From positions 2,916 to 17,756 of the forward strand of contig QZLH01002139.1 of NCBI GenBank assembly GCA_003833135.1: a DNA stretch of 14,841 nucleotides. Direction: 5' to 3'. The position numbers and the translations under genes are program-made. Below are positions 1 through 8,542 of the stretch, piece after piece. The first letter of the stretch is position 1. Each line of letters begins with the position of its first letter. Source of the stretch: Oehlia diaphana (taxonomy: Eukaryota > Glomeromycota > Glomeromycetes > Glomerales > Glomeraceae). The notes under the pieces were generated by a model. That model saw nothing but the letters and a program-made list of their open reading frames with translations, was not told the origin of the DNA and searched no databases.

Positions 1-126
1 TGTGTCTGTAATGGTACTTTTTGGAATTTTTAGGACATGACTGATAGCTTCATGAGTTCTTCCTCCTTTCCAGAGGCCAATAATTTGCCCACGCTCAAAC
101 TCACTCAGCTCACGAGTTTTTCCCAT
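1..126 (-). CDS. Tc1/mariner transposase, N-terminal fragment
   Basis: Forty-two codons are open from an ATG at 126 to the window edge. The peptide begins MGKTRELSEFERGQIIGLW and continues through WKGGRTHEAISH to IPKSTITD. This is the first helix-turn-helix of the paired-like DNA-binding region of Tc1-family transposases, which binds the terminal inverted repeats. The catalytic DDE domain would lie beyond the left edge. No stop or frameshift interrupts the visible part, so this copy could be intact or recently active, but only about an eighth of a usual 340-residue transposase can be seen. The start is supported by its typical MGKxxELS opening and by the non-coding leader up to the terminal repeat. 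Confidence 0.85.
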   Translation of the reverse strand, partial: MGKTRELSEFERGQIIGLWKGGRTHEAISHVLKIPKSTITDT

Positions 127-334
127 TTTAAAATAGCCAAGTGGCGTAGTGAACAAAAAAAGTAAAGATCGTTGTTGGCAAAATTGAGGCGTTATTATTT
201 GTTTTAATCGCCAAATCCGGTACATGCATCGTAACACAATAAAAATACATCCATTTTAATCTTGAGAATCAGGGGAATTAGTTTTTTTTAAAAAAAATGA
301 TAATTTATATATTCAATTCTGAGAAAATTGAAAA

Positions 335-366
335 GAGCTTGACCGGATACTTTTTGGAGGGTAGTG
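335..366 (-). repeat. Tc1/mariner terminal inverted repeat, one end
   Basis: On the minus strand the element terminus starts CACTACCCTCCAAAAAG and runs through TATCCGGTCAAGCTC. It sits directly against a TA (367-368), the expected duplicated target. Its partner is outside the window. Confidence 0.65.
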
Positions 367-368
367 TA

Positions 369-1009
369 TCTGCCGATCTGTGGAATTAGCCAAAATTAAG
401 ATTTTTATAAAAATTTATTCGTTTAACAAGAATTGTACATTAATATAAACTTTTCTTTACATGACAAACTTTTATTACGTAATAGTTTTATAATATAGGG
501 TATTGCGAGCTTTTAATTTTGGCTTAACTTCAGCTCATGTGATTTTCTTACATTTCCAAAGTTTTGATCAGAAGAAAATCTTGTGAATAGCTAATTATTG
601 AAAAGATACCACAGTAGGGAAGAAATTAAACTGATGGTAACAATCAGATAAGATCAAGACTTGATTGTAATATTATATTTTATCTAATAAACACAGTTTA
701 CCTAAAGAGACTAATGATTTATTCAAGTAGTAGCACAGCTTATGCTACCTGATTGGTTCATAACATTTGCGTATTACAGCGGAATTTAATCAAAACAATG
801 AGCACTAGTGGAGAAAGAAGACCAAGAATTTATTTTTGATGATAAATTGATTCGCTTGTAGAATAAGATTTTTCGCACAATAAAAGCACGATTTACCATT
901 GATGCACCCTCTTATTCAGTCCCAACTCCCAAGTATGTATAGAGATCATATAAAATTCCCTCTCTAAATGCACTCCCTCTCAATGCACGTTTTAAATCTT
1001 ATAAGTAAT
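369..1009. other. AT-rich intergenic region, no gene seen
   Basis: This stretch has frequent stops in all six frames, many A/T runs and no recognisable RNA gene. I could support nothing here beyond the transposon border on its left and the possible coding fragment on its right. Confidence 0.6.
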
Positions 1010-1204
1010 CTATGCCTGATTCATAACTTCTCTTAGTAAATTCTCATCTTTTAAAATTCCAATCGCGACTCCTAACTCTTTCTCCTTTTTCCTATAACAA
1101 TCTTGACTTTGCGCATTTTCTTTTATATCATCATCCTTAATAATTTCATATTGAATTACTTTAACATCATCATCTTTACTAATACATTTTGGATTATTAA
1201 ATTC
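1010..1204 (-). pseudogene. Possible coding remnant or orphan 3' exon, unknown
   Basis: A minus-strand frame is open for 64 codons between stops, without an initiating ATG at its start. It ends GILKDENLLREVMNQA and then TAG. Composition is protein-like (Lys/Asp/Glu-rich, KDDDVKVIQYEIIKDDD) rather than the Phe/Leu/Ile/Asn noise typical of AT-rich DNA. It could be the last exon of a gene whose upstream exons lie to the right or have decayed. The upstream border has only a weak acceptor-like AG. I do not recognise the family. The support is the open frame and its composition only. Confidence 0.3.
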
Positions 1205-1860
1205 TCAATAATTTAGTTGTGTTCTGAAGAAGGTAAGGAATTTTGCAGATTTACCCTATAATTTATAACAACTAATTTTCTACATCACCATAAACATAAC
1301 CACCCGTCAAAATGTAGCACGGCTTCAATTCTATGTAAACTAATGTTTTCACCGAATTTAGCGACAAATTCCGATATTAATAGCTAAAGAAAGATAAGCA
1401 GAAATGATGAATGAGGAAGATTGGAAAAGTGGAAGTGATATTAATTGAATGAACGAGGCAGAATTGTAAAATGACGAATAAATAGGGCGTAATATCGGAA
1501 GATAGTAAGAGTATCACGGGGACAAAGTTTCTTTATCATTTTAATATAGTTCGTGAATAGTTTATGAATCAATATATACCTATATATATATACACACACA
1601 TAGCAATAAATAAACCTATTAATTTGAATTTACTTAAATAATAAAATTTTCGCTTCTCGTATTAGTTTTGTGACAAATTATATTTTTTTTTTACCAACGT
1701 GATAATTAGTTATGTGATAAATTAGCGATGAAACGTGTTACAGGCGTTACTGGTAATACTACGAAAAAAGATTTTATTACAATAAATCTATTGAAGATTT
1801 CTCTATTTAAACATAATAATAAAGTCTATTTTCTTGTTGTCTACTATCAGTACTTGAAAA
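1205..1860. other. AT-rich intergenic region with TA/CA microsatellite
   Basis: No gene is supported. A short alternating TATATA/ACACACA tract lies near 1575-1602. A very short frame starting at 1404 (MMNEEDWKSGSDIN) stops after 14 codons and is not called as a gene. Confidence 0.5.
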
Positions 1861-2200
1861 ATTTGGCATAGGAGGACCCCGAGCAATATATCAATAGGTA
1901 ACAAGAGATCGGCACAAATTTACTAATAGCTCTACGCATCTCTTCAGGGCCAGCACTATGTAATGCTGGTCGGAATTATCCAAAAAAGGAAACGATCTAC
2001 ACTTTTTTGGGCTCATTCTACGCAAACTCCGTATTGTTACCTTTTCATGTATTGTTCGGGGTCCTGGCATAGGTGTACTGGACGTCATAGATTCAGAAAA
2101 GGAGTTAGCATTTACAACGGATGCCACAGTTTTTGGCCAATATAATCTTTATTTTGTTAACTCAAAAAAATATAATATAAGTATTATTCATAGATTATAA
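1860..2200 (+). other. GC-richer island with short open frames, unassigned
   Basis: The base composition rises visibly against its AT-rich surroundings, which suggests former coding sequence. Several short frames overlap. The plus-strand frame 1964-2200 lacks an ATG start but contains RGPGIGVLDVIDSEKELAF followed by TTDATVFGQYNLYF, which reads like real protein. The minus-strand frame over 1891-2127 and another minus frame (AGPEEMRRAISKFVPIS) are competing readings. Because neighbouring frames trade coding character, a decayed gene or transposon relic with frameshifts is more likely than an intact gene. No family was recognised. Confidence 0.3.
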
Positions 2201-2615
2201 AAATTTACTATAAAAATTTTACAAAAGCAACTTTTTCCCTATAAAAAATTTTATCGTAAAACTCCGTAAAAATGCGTCTTTCACGGATCCATTCACGGAA
2301 AATGTAAAATAATTCGATAAATTCCGTGATATAAGGTTATTAATTCCGGGAATAGGAGCCTTTTACGAAAAAGATGGAATATAACGTTCCTGAGAAGAAC
2401 TTATTTATAATTAAGGAAAGGTATTATTTAATTTATTCATTATATTTTATTGATGATATAAAAAATGGATCAACTTTTTTTGCATGGTTTCCTTTGGTTC
2501 GTTCTTTCTCTTTCGTTCTTCCCCTTTCCCTCTTTTTCATTAACTTTAGAAGCCAAAACTCCAAGAAAGCAAAATATCCCAAAGTATAAGTTGAAAATTC
2601 GGACCTTTCAACTAA

Positions 2616-2723
2616 TTTACAAATCCAAGAAAAGATCTTAATGGTCCAAAAGGTTTACCGCTCTTTGGAAATCTTTTTGATGTTCTTAAACATGATAATG
2701 AACCCATAACTGGAGACGACCAG
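2616..2723 (+). pseudogene. Cytochrome P450 N-terminal exon fragment
   Basis: The frame is open from just after a stop at 2613-2615 and encodes NGPKGLPLFGNLFDVLKHDN, then EPITGDDQ. This is the proline-rich hinge of microsomal cytochromes P450 (consensus PGPxGxPxxGN) that follows the membrane anchor. A GT directly after the CAG at 2721-2723 could be a splice donor. The expected next exon with the helix A/B region was not found in the following 500 bp, and the preceding anchor is not in the same frame. A hydrophobic frame at 2374-2589 ending RSQNSKKAKYPKV might be the anchor region of a broken copy, but no phase-compatible intron joins the two. The rest of the P450, including the heme-binding Cys motif, is absent, so this is probably a relic. 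Confidence 0.5.
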
Positions 2724-3227
2724 GTGTGTGTTCATTTTTTCGTATTTTTTTTTTAAAAAAAAATGTTGACGTTGCTTTTAATAATAGAAGAGCATAATTA
2801 TGTATTATAAACATTTGTTTATGTATAAATTGATCTTTGATAATACTTAAAACCTCTAAATAATTTTATTATTTTTTTAATAGCATTCCATAGTACTTTA
2901 ACGTCCAATATTTTTAACACATGATGATTTCTATTTCTCTCCAATCAATTATACATCATGTGAGTGATGATCATTCATATCTCGATAATAAAATTTAATA
3001 AAATTTCTTTACTAAAATACATGGAGTTGGATTAAATTTAATTATAAATTTAGTATATGGAGTTAAGTCAAACAAGATTATTGGTGGTAAAAAAGCAATG
3101 TATGATTTAGCTATGTTTCATTATAATTGAGAAGAGCAATATTAAGTATGATTATAATATATGTAGTAGTTAAAATATAACCTAAAAATATATGTGTGTA
3201 AATAAAAGCTTTTAGAATAAATTATAA
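2724..3227 (+). other. AT-rich region with possible Sel1-like remnant
   Basis: The region is mostly A/T runs. A stop-to-stop frame at 3002-3130 encodes VKSNKIIGGKKAMYDLAMFHYN before TGA. The segment KKAMYDLAMFHYN resembles the core of a Sel1-like repeat (A-x-Y-x-L-A-x-x-Y), a repeat family abundant in Glomeromycotina. It is too short and degenerate to call as a gene. Confidence 0.25.
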
Positions 3228-3272
3228 CTAATCCTAATACTAACCCTAATCCTAACCCTAATCCTAACACTA
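3228..3272. repeat. Degenerate telomere-like hexamer array
   Basis: There are about seven and a half hexamers of CTAAYC form: CTAATC, CTAATA, CTAACC, CTAATC, CTAACC, CTAATC, CTAACA, then CTA. CTAACC and CTAATC alternate in the middle. On the minus strand this reads TTAGGG/TTAGGA, which is close to the canonical fungal telomere repeat. It lies 28 bp beyond the stop codon of the RCC1-like gene and would be transcribed in its 3' UTR. It is interstitial here, since sequence continues on both sides. Confidence 0.8.
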
Positions 3273-3299
3273 TTCTTTAAAAAAGTATGCAGTTAATTT

Positions 3300-5200
3300 C
3301 TACGCGACGAGGAATAATGCATGCAATGATCCACAACTAATGCGAATAATATCTTTGCCTTCAAGTCCATTTAAATCTGATATCTGAAATGGTGATGTCA
3401 CTTCATTTTCTAAGACCAAAGTCTCTCCAAACCCCCATGCATAAATTTTGTTAAGTGTATCAATAGCCATTGAGTAATGTTCTCTAGCTCCAATAAATTT
3501 TATTGAAGTAAGATTCGGAATAACAGTTGGAGTCACTATTCTTTTATCAGAAATAACATTATTACCTAAACCAAGCTGTCCACTATCAGAACGTCCAAAA
3601 CTAAAAACTTGTCCATCATGCATACGAGCAAGTGTATGATGTTGACCAGCAGCAATTTCATCAACATTTTGGTCAACTTCATTAAAAAATGAATGCTTTT
3701 TAGGAGTAATAAATTTTTTTGACTCTTCAAGACCACATTGTCCCATATTGTTGAGGCCAAAAACCCATACATTATTATTATCATCAATCGCAAAGTTATG
3801 ATACGCACCAGTATATAATTGAACAATATGTTTTAATCCTAGGTTGAATGGCACGAGTAATTCGCATTCCTTTAATCCAAGACTACGACCTTCATTACTT
3901 CCCCATGCATATACATCTCCTTCCCTGGTAAGCGCTAAAGCATGATTTGCACCAGTTACTATGTCAACTATTGATAAATGTTCCAAAGGCGTGTACCGTG
4001 TAAATATTGGTTGTTCGATTTTATTATTTTGGGAAAATCCAATAATTCCATCTTTACCCTGATTTTTATGGAAAAAAAATAAATATTTATAAAATAATCA
4101 CTAATTTGGCTGGAATTATTGATATTTTAAATTATACAAACCTTGAAAACACCCGTCGCATATAAATGACCTTGATCAGATATAGCAAATGTAATATTAT
4201 CTCCACAAACTACTTTTACAATATTGATATTATCAAGACCTTCAGCATATTCGGGTTCATTTTCCTCATATATATTTTTATTCGCTGCTGTTGAATTAGG
4301 AAATTTGGTGAAGCGACCAAGGGTACCTGAGTTTGAAAATATAACTATGTAATTAATTGAAATATAATGAAGTCGTTACAATACTAACATTAAATGATTA
4401 GTTTTACCATGATCATTACATCCCCACGTTACAACTTTGCCATCAGAAGTAAGCGCAGCACTATGAAGAGCTCCTGCGCTTATATCAACTATTTTGAATT
4501 TTTCCAAAGGAATAATACTTAATTTTTTTATTTCGGATTCTTTTATACCACCACATTGAGACATATCATTTGAACCAATAGCGTAAACCTGACCAATTCG
4601 TTTAGGAAGAGTAGGAATCGGTACAATAAAAGTGTTCCACTTTCTACGTTTAGATTTCAAAATTTGCTCATGATCATCCTCTACGACATTATTGCCACGT
4701 TTTCTAGTAGGTAACAGAACACTTGAAGTTGCTTTACCCCATTTTTGCTCAGCAATAGTAGTAATTTGGGGAGCTGCATCTTGAATGTCGACTGAAACAA
4801 CTTTTGTTTCATGAATCGGAATGGTAGCTTTTTTTGAAGTAGATGTGATAGCCTTTCTTGAAATAGTTGTAGATGGTTCTACTTGTTTAAGACGTTTATC
4901 AGTATTGCGATCAGATGTACCTTCTTCAACTGAAACAACTTTTGTTTCATTAGTAGGAATGATAGCCTTTCTTATAGCCTTTCTTGAAGTAGCTATTTGT
5001 TTAAGACGTTTATCGGTAGATGTACTTTCTTCGTATAGTTCAACTATACGCTTTCTTTTGTTATTTCGTGCAGCTGTAACGTTACGACTGTGATGGGCTG
5101 ATTTAGTTGTAGCACTAGCATTGGATGATGTAGTGCGTGCAGCAATTCGAGCAGAACGTCTGGTAGCTTGTTGTTGGACAGTTTTTCTATTTTTGACCAT
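3300..5200 (-). CDS. RCC1/Prp20/Pim1-type Ran guanine-nucleotide exchange factor
   Basis: Three exons are inferred on the minus strand: 5200-4408, 4326-4142 and 4058-3300. The introns are 81 nt (4407-4327, donor GTAAAA, acceptor CTCAG) and 83 nt (4141-4059, donor GTTTGT, acceptor TCAG). Splicing gives 578 residues with no stop. Residues 1-200 are basic and Ser/Thr-rich with likely nuclear signals (TRRSARIAAR, NNKRKR, KSKRRKW). From about 203 a seven-bladed RCC1 propeller follows. GCNDHGTLGR spans the first splice junction and matches RCC1, and GFGETL resembles the last yeast Prp20 blades. This family loads GTP on Ran at chromatin to drive nuclear transport and spindle assembly. The His pair of GQHH (466-467) is kept. 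The position matching the catalytic Asp of human RCC1 (GNDH) is Asn364 (GANH). It could be the true exchange factor or a paralogue. Confidence 0.8.
4790..5017 (-). repeat. Internal repeat in the RCC1-like N-terminal tail
   Basis: The tail of the RCC1-like protein carries two divergent copies of TDKRLKQ...SRKAI...IP...ETKVVSV, at residues 62-91 and 100-137. The DNA of the two copies also stays similar (the TTTGTTTCAT and TTGTTTAAGACGTTTATC segments recur). This points to a recent in-frame segmental duplication in a disordered basic region. Confidence 0.7.
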
Positions 5201-6900
5201 TTTTAAATATAAAGGATAAATAAAGGAAAAAAAGTAATTGGTAAGTATATTATTTTGATAATTTGATAATTTTTTTTTGGGTAGAATACTGAAAAATCGA
5301 ATTTTTATGTGAAAATATTAATAACATAATTATAACCATATCATTAATAAGAATGACTATTCATTAAAGAAATTTAAATCATTATTATATGAATATATAC
5401 AAGAATACATTATATTAGTCATAACGATTAATTAGTTATAGATTTTATAGATTATAAATTATAACCGCGACACCAAGAACAAACACTTAAAAAAGATTTC
5501 ATTTTGTTTCACATTTATATTATTGGTTAATTTGTATAATACAAATACAGGTTTACGTAATTATAGTGATAAAATAAATATTTCCTTTTTTGGATAATTC
5601 CAGGCAAATTACAAAATATGTTTGGATCCTTAATTTAATAATACGTTAGGTTTATTTATGTATTTAAATTAATTTAAGTGTCATAATACACTACCTAATG
5701 AATAAGTCGTAAAATAATCGAAAAACATAATTTCTATCGTTACTGTAATCCTATCTAAATAGTAGGTAATTTTTATTATATTTGTTATTGTTTGTTTTTA
5801 ATTTTGGAAAAGTTAATACGGTATATAAAGCGGTTGAATATTATCCAATAAATGAACATCAGGTGATGAGAAGCTTCGACGAAGCTTACAAGTAAACATT
5901 TTTATACCAAAAAAAAAAATTATTAAATGACTAAATGATGTTATTTTAAAAAAAATTTCAACATAATTTTATTTTAAAGAAAAAAAAAAAATTTTTTTCG
6001 CGATAAATTGGAATTTATGGATCACCCACTGTATTTCTTTTAATTATAATGCATCGAATGTATCGTGTTTTTCTAAAATAAATATTCTCAGATTTGCCAA
6101 ATTAACATGCTTCTTCACGTTAAGTTAAATTAGTAATTGTAACGGTAATTCAAATCCAACTGTTCTAATTATAATTTGCAAATTTCTCTTATACACGTTT
6201 TATAGTTATAAGCAAAATCTGAATGTTTTTATAAATAGAAAAAAATAAGAAGTTAATAAATGAGAAACTAAAATAGTAATGAAGAAAAAAAGTGCAAAAG
6301 AATTTCAATTCTTGCTACATGCAGAAAAATTTATTTTTTCGGATTATTGTCGAATCATCACGAATTAGCCGAATTAGCTCATATGTATTGAATTATTTGA
6401 ATATAACTTTTTAAATCATTAGTTCAAATTTGAAGAAGTGGTCCATTTTCTATAAGTGGGATTAAAAATAATTATTATTTTTTTTTTTTGAATGAACTTA
6501 ATAAATTTTAAACTAAAATTAAAAGGTGAAGTAAGTAAAAAATTTGAAAAAAATTGCATTAAAAAGATTGAGCTTTACAAAAAGATATTTATCAGATGGA
6601 ACTTTTAATATATCATCTTTATATGAATAGTTACTTGACTCTAACCAAACAAAAATATTATTATCCATACAATTTATGCAACCTATTTTTTATAACATAA
6701 GATATCTACCTTTTCAGTTATTCAAGATAATCTTAAAATCAAAATGTTAAATAAATTATCTTTATTATCTTTTTAGATTCGCAAAAATGAAATCATTCAA
6801 TCCTAAATCTACGTAATATTTGTAATAATTTTTTAAGTTATCATTAAAATTTCAATTACTGTACAAACAAAAAGTACTTGAAAGTTTTAGTTTATTGATT
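5201..6900. other. AT-rich intergenic region, no gene supported
   Basis: About 1.7 kb with long A/T homopolymers and stops in all frames. The first 60-80 bp hold the pyrimidine-rich leader of the RCC1-like gene on the minus strand (CTTTTTTTCCTTTATTTATCC just before its ATG, in an AAAAATGG start context). A TATATAAAG at 5822 and a palindrome at 5871-5887 are the only other items that stand out. Confidence 0.5.
5871..5887. repeat. HindIII-type palindrome AAGCTTCGACGAAGCTT
   Basis: This is a 17-bp palindrome that is perfect apart from its central base. It lies about 45 bp after a TATA-like TATATAAAG (5822-5830). It may be chance, a binding site for a dimeric factor, or part of a short first exon (ATG at 5867, 9 codons), with ACAA|GTAAAC following as a possible donor. 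No downstream exon was found. Confidence 0.3.
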
Positions 6901-7390
6901 TTTTTTGGAAATTCAAACGAACAGTCTGTCCAAACTTCTGGTTTTTTGTGTAGTAAGTAGTGCACTTATGGGACTTCTAGGACAGATTTCCAAGAAAGAT
7001 TCCCAGCTATATTTCCGAACCCTTCTAGCTATACGAATACACTATAGAAATTTAAATCTCTAACCCAAATTTAGACTCTTCCCGCTATCCAAAATATTTG
7101 GTATCAAATTTGGTATTAAATTACCCTGCCAGATATCAAGAATAAAACAATCTCTTATAGACTTTCTAGTCCGATTTTAATCCCAAATAATATAACGAAA
7201 AAAGTATGCCATATTGCTTGCCTCTCAGGAGAACTGTGAACACCGAGGACCGAAGTGTCCGAGCGTGTTCACGGTTCGACCTGTCAAGCCTAATTAGCAT
7301 ACCATTTTTTTATGTTATCCTAGAATTAATTCTAAAGCTGATTCATTAATAAAATCAAAGGATCACAAAGTCTAACCTCTGGGTACCCAA
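6901..7390. other. Higher-complexity segment, probable element flank or terminus
   Basis: Composition changes from A/T homopolymers to more mixed sequence near 6910-6950 and stays so up to the mobile-element genes. No open frame is convincing. It includes two adjacent 12-bp near-copies of ATTTGGTATYAA (7096-7119) and a GC-rich hairpin (7231-7277) flanked by roughly inverted GTATGCC/AGCATAC sequences (7204-7210 and 7296-7302). I infer that this could be the terminal repeat zone of the Polinton-like element, but the opposite terminus is not in the window. Confidence 0.35.
7231..7277. repeat. GC-rich imperfect inverted repeat (hairpin)
   Basis: GAACTGTGAACAC (7231-7243) is complementary to GTGTTCACGGTTC (7265-7277) with one mismatch or wobble. 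Inside, GGAC (7247-7250) pairs with GTCC (7257-7260) around a six-base CGAAGT loop. The compact GC-rich stem contrasts sharply with its AT-rich surroundings. Confidence 0.7.
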
Positions 7391-7391
7391 A

Positions 7392-7434
7392 AATTTTTCG
7401 TATGTCTTAGTGAAGCTAAGTCATACGAAAAATT
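7392..7434. repeat. 19-bp inverted repeat with 5-bp loop
   Basis: AATTTTTCGTATGTCTTAG (7392-7410) and CTAAGTCATACGAAAAATT (7416-7434) are inverted copies with a single mismatch, separated by TGAAG. The CATACGAAAAATT arm recurs with variations at about 7554, 7575, 7593, 7728 and 7832, so it is a dispersed motif of this zone. Confidence 0.75.
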
Positions 7435-7725
7435 GGATAACAGGAAAGAGTTCTAAATATTATTCTACTATATTCTAGCATACAAATAATTTTACGATAT
7501 GCAGGAAACCATTCTAGACCCGTTTTATTAAGAAAATCATAAGGTCAAATAAGTTATACGAAAAATTTTATAAGGCATACGAAAAAATTAAGTCATACGA
7601 AAAAATTGGATAACAGGAAAGAGTTCTAAATATTATTCTACTATATTCTAGCATACAAGTAATTTCATGATATGCAGGAAACCATTCTAGACCCGTTTTA
7701 TTAAGAAAATCATAAGGTCAAATAA
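7418..7725. repeat. Pair of ~135-bp direct repeats
   Basis: The segment 7418-7552 is repeated at 7590-7725 with only a few differences: one extra A in a run, AAATAATTTTACGAT versus AGTAATTTCATGAT, and little else. Both copies start AAGTCATACGAAAAA and end AAGGTCAAATAA. The 37-bp spacer carries two more CATACGAAAAATT-like motifs. No coding frame runs through them. Iterated repeats near the end of a Polinton-like element could be terminal-repeat subunits or recognition sites, but this is inference. Confidence 0.85.
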
Positions 7726-7845
7726 ATCATACAAAAAAATTACACCTTTAAGTCTCACTTCCTTTTTTCTCTCTAGATTCGAAAAAATAATAACAGTCTA
7801 TTTATCCTGCAGTCCTTGGACAAAGGAGGGTCATATGAAAAATTG

Positions 7846-8091
7846 CTAGCTATTCTGAGTACACCGAGCCTTATCCCGAAGCCTGTTAACATATTGGATC
7901 ACATAGTATCCTTTAACATGTAATGGACACCGCCCAGAAGTCGAACCAGTTGGCTTGCCACATTCACTACATGGGATGCGTGGCTTAGCCTTCCAATGTA
8001 AATGGCATCCTTCAGGTCGCATACAGGGGACTCCATGGGCCTTGCCAGTATTAAGTAAGTATGGACAGAAATATTCTCCGATCATTTTCAC
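7846..8091 (-). CDS. Small Cys/His-rich putative zinc-binding protein
   Basis: The predicted protein has 81 residues and starts MKMIGEYFCPYLL. Cysteines and histidines occur in a probable metal-binding order: FCPY, VPCMRPEGCHLH, IPCSECGKPTGS, then GRCPLH. The second half (C-x2-C-x9-C-x2-H) looks like a small zinc ribbon. A basic tail follows (YVNRLRDKARCTQNS). I do not recognise a named family. It is divergent from the 127-residue gene to its right, with only 67 bp between the two start codons and a shared promoter-like sequence there. A near-identical copy of its first 57 codons lies 880 bp downstream (8800-8971), and the only difference within the shared coding part is synonymous (TGT/TGC). 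In this element it could be a DNA-binding or regulatory protein, but nothing proves that. Confidence 0.6.
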   Translation of the reverse strand: MKMIGEYFCPYLLNTGKAHGVPCMRPEGCHLHWKAKPRIPCSECGKPTGSTSGRCPLHVKGYYVIQYVNRLRDKARCTQNS

Positions 8092-8141
8092 TATATAGGG
8101 AAATAATTAATTAAAGAGAAAAATCTGTAAGGGTAATATAT
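7920..8141. repeat. 222-bp direct repeat, copy 1
   Basis: This segment recurs at 8800-9021 with a single visible substitution (A8023 versus G8903). It spans the first 57 codons of the Cys-rich minus-strand gene plus its upstream promoter-like sequence. The next 24 codons of the gene exist only in this copy. Confidence 0.95.
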
Positions 8142-8142
8142 A
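8097..8142 (+). promoter_or_regulatory. Shared promoter-like motif, left gene class (copy 1)
   Basis: AGGGAAATAATTAATTAAA is followed by a short A-rich stretch, then CTGTAAGGGTAATATATA, ending 16 bp before the ATG at 8159. A diverged version with the same order and spacing stands 9 bp before the polymerase-gene ATG (9046-9090). Because it lies between two divergent starts (8091 minus and 8159 plus), it may serve both. Conservation in front of two unrelated genes is the evidence. The function is inferred. Confidence 0.6.
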
Positions 8143-8158
8143 AAAAACTTTATACACA

Positions 8159-8542
8159 ATGAGTACACAAATTCAAATAACCGAAGCCAAGCCTACCTCC
8201 CAGCAGGTCGAGCAGGCATTAATAAATGTAGTCAAGGCAGGAATCTATTATAGAAAGCCAAAGGATGGCAAATTCATGCAAAGCTATAAAGAAAGAGTCA
8301 TGAAATTGCGTCAGGCAGAAGACCCTGATGAATTTATCCTAGAAAATGCAAAAAGATTGTTCCCAACTAAGGATAAGTATCATCAAATCATGGATGACTA
8401 CAAATCTTGGTATGGAAAAGATCCAAAAATTCTCAATGCTGTTATAGACCTATATAAGTTATATTATAAATTAGCTAAGGATTATTTCAATACAGAAGAA
8501 CTGGTTAATGAAGAAACTGAAGACTTCTTGTCGTCAATTTGA
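8159..8542 (+). CDS. Hypothetical 127-residue helical protein of the element
   Basis: The start is MSTQIQITEAKPTSQQVEQA and the end is EETEDFLSSI. The ATG follows a conserved promoter-like motif by 16 bp and has no upstream in-frame extension. The sequence is rich in charged and aromatic residues, with no signal peptide, membrane segment or Cys cluster. Segments such as QALINVVKAGIYYRKPKDG, ENAKRLFPTKDKYHQIMDDY and AVIDLYKLYYKLAKDYF should be amphipathic helices, so a small all-alpha soluble protein is likely. No known family was recognised. The gene converges on the integrase fragment, and the two frames overlap by 9 bp at their stop codons. Its base composition is higher in GC than the flanking host DNA, like the other element genes. 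Confidence 0.65.
   Translation: MSTQIQITEAKPTSQQVEQALINVVKAGIYYRKPKDGKFMQSYKERVMKLRQAEDPDEFILENAKRLFPTKDKYHQIMDDYKSWYGKDPKILNAVIDLYKLYYKLAKDYFNTEELVNEETEDFLSSI

Larger units (their letters stand above)
1..366 (-). mobile_element. Tc1/mariner transposon, 5' end
   Basis: This is the 5' portion of a Tc1/mariner-type DNA transposon, read on the minus strand and cut by the window start. It holds the outer terminal inverted repeat (335-366), about 200 nt of leader, and the first 42 codons of the transposase. The minus-strand terminus reads CACTACCCTCC after a TA at 367-368, as expected for a family that integrates at TA dinucleotides. The other end lies outside the window, so the repeat pairing cannot be confirmed here. 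Confidence 0.8.

Noticed and set aside
2374..2589. 71-residue plus-strand frame with hydrophobic middle
   Set aside because: It is dominated by Phe/Leu/Ser from a pyrimidine-rich tract. It could be a P450 anchor, but no phase-compatible splice joins it to the P450 hinge, so it is not called on its own.
4821..5093. 90-residue plus-strand frame opposite the RCC1-like tail
   Set aside because: It is a shadow caused by the low-complexity repeated tail. The minus-strand gene has introns and domains that explain the region.
5822..5900. A gene start with TATA box and short first exon
   Set aside because: A TATATAAAG and a possible donor are present, but there is no supporting downstream exon, so it is mentioned only in the intergenic entry.
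7096..7119. Two 12-bp ATTTGGTATYAA units as a possible regulatory iteron
   Set aside because: Only two copies exist, in AT-rich DNA. This is not enough to support a function.
7380..7850. CRISPR-like array
   Set aside because: The repeats are two long direct copies plus dispersed motifs, without regular spacers, and the genome is eukaryotic.
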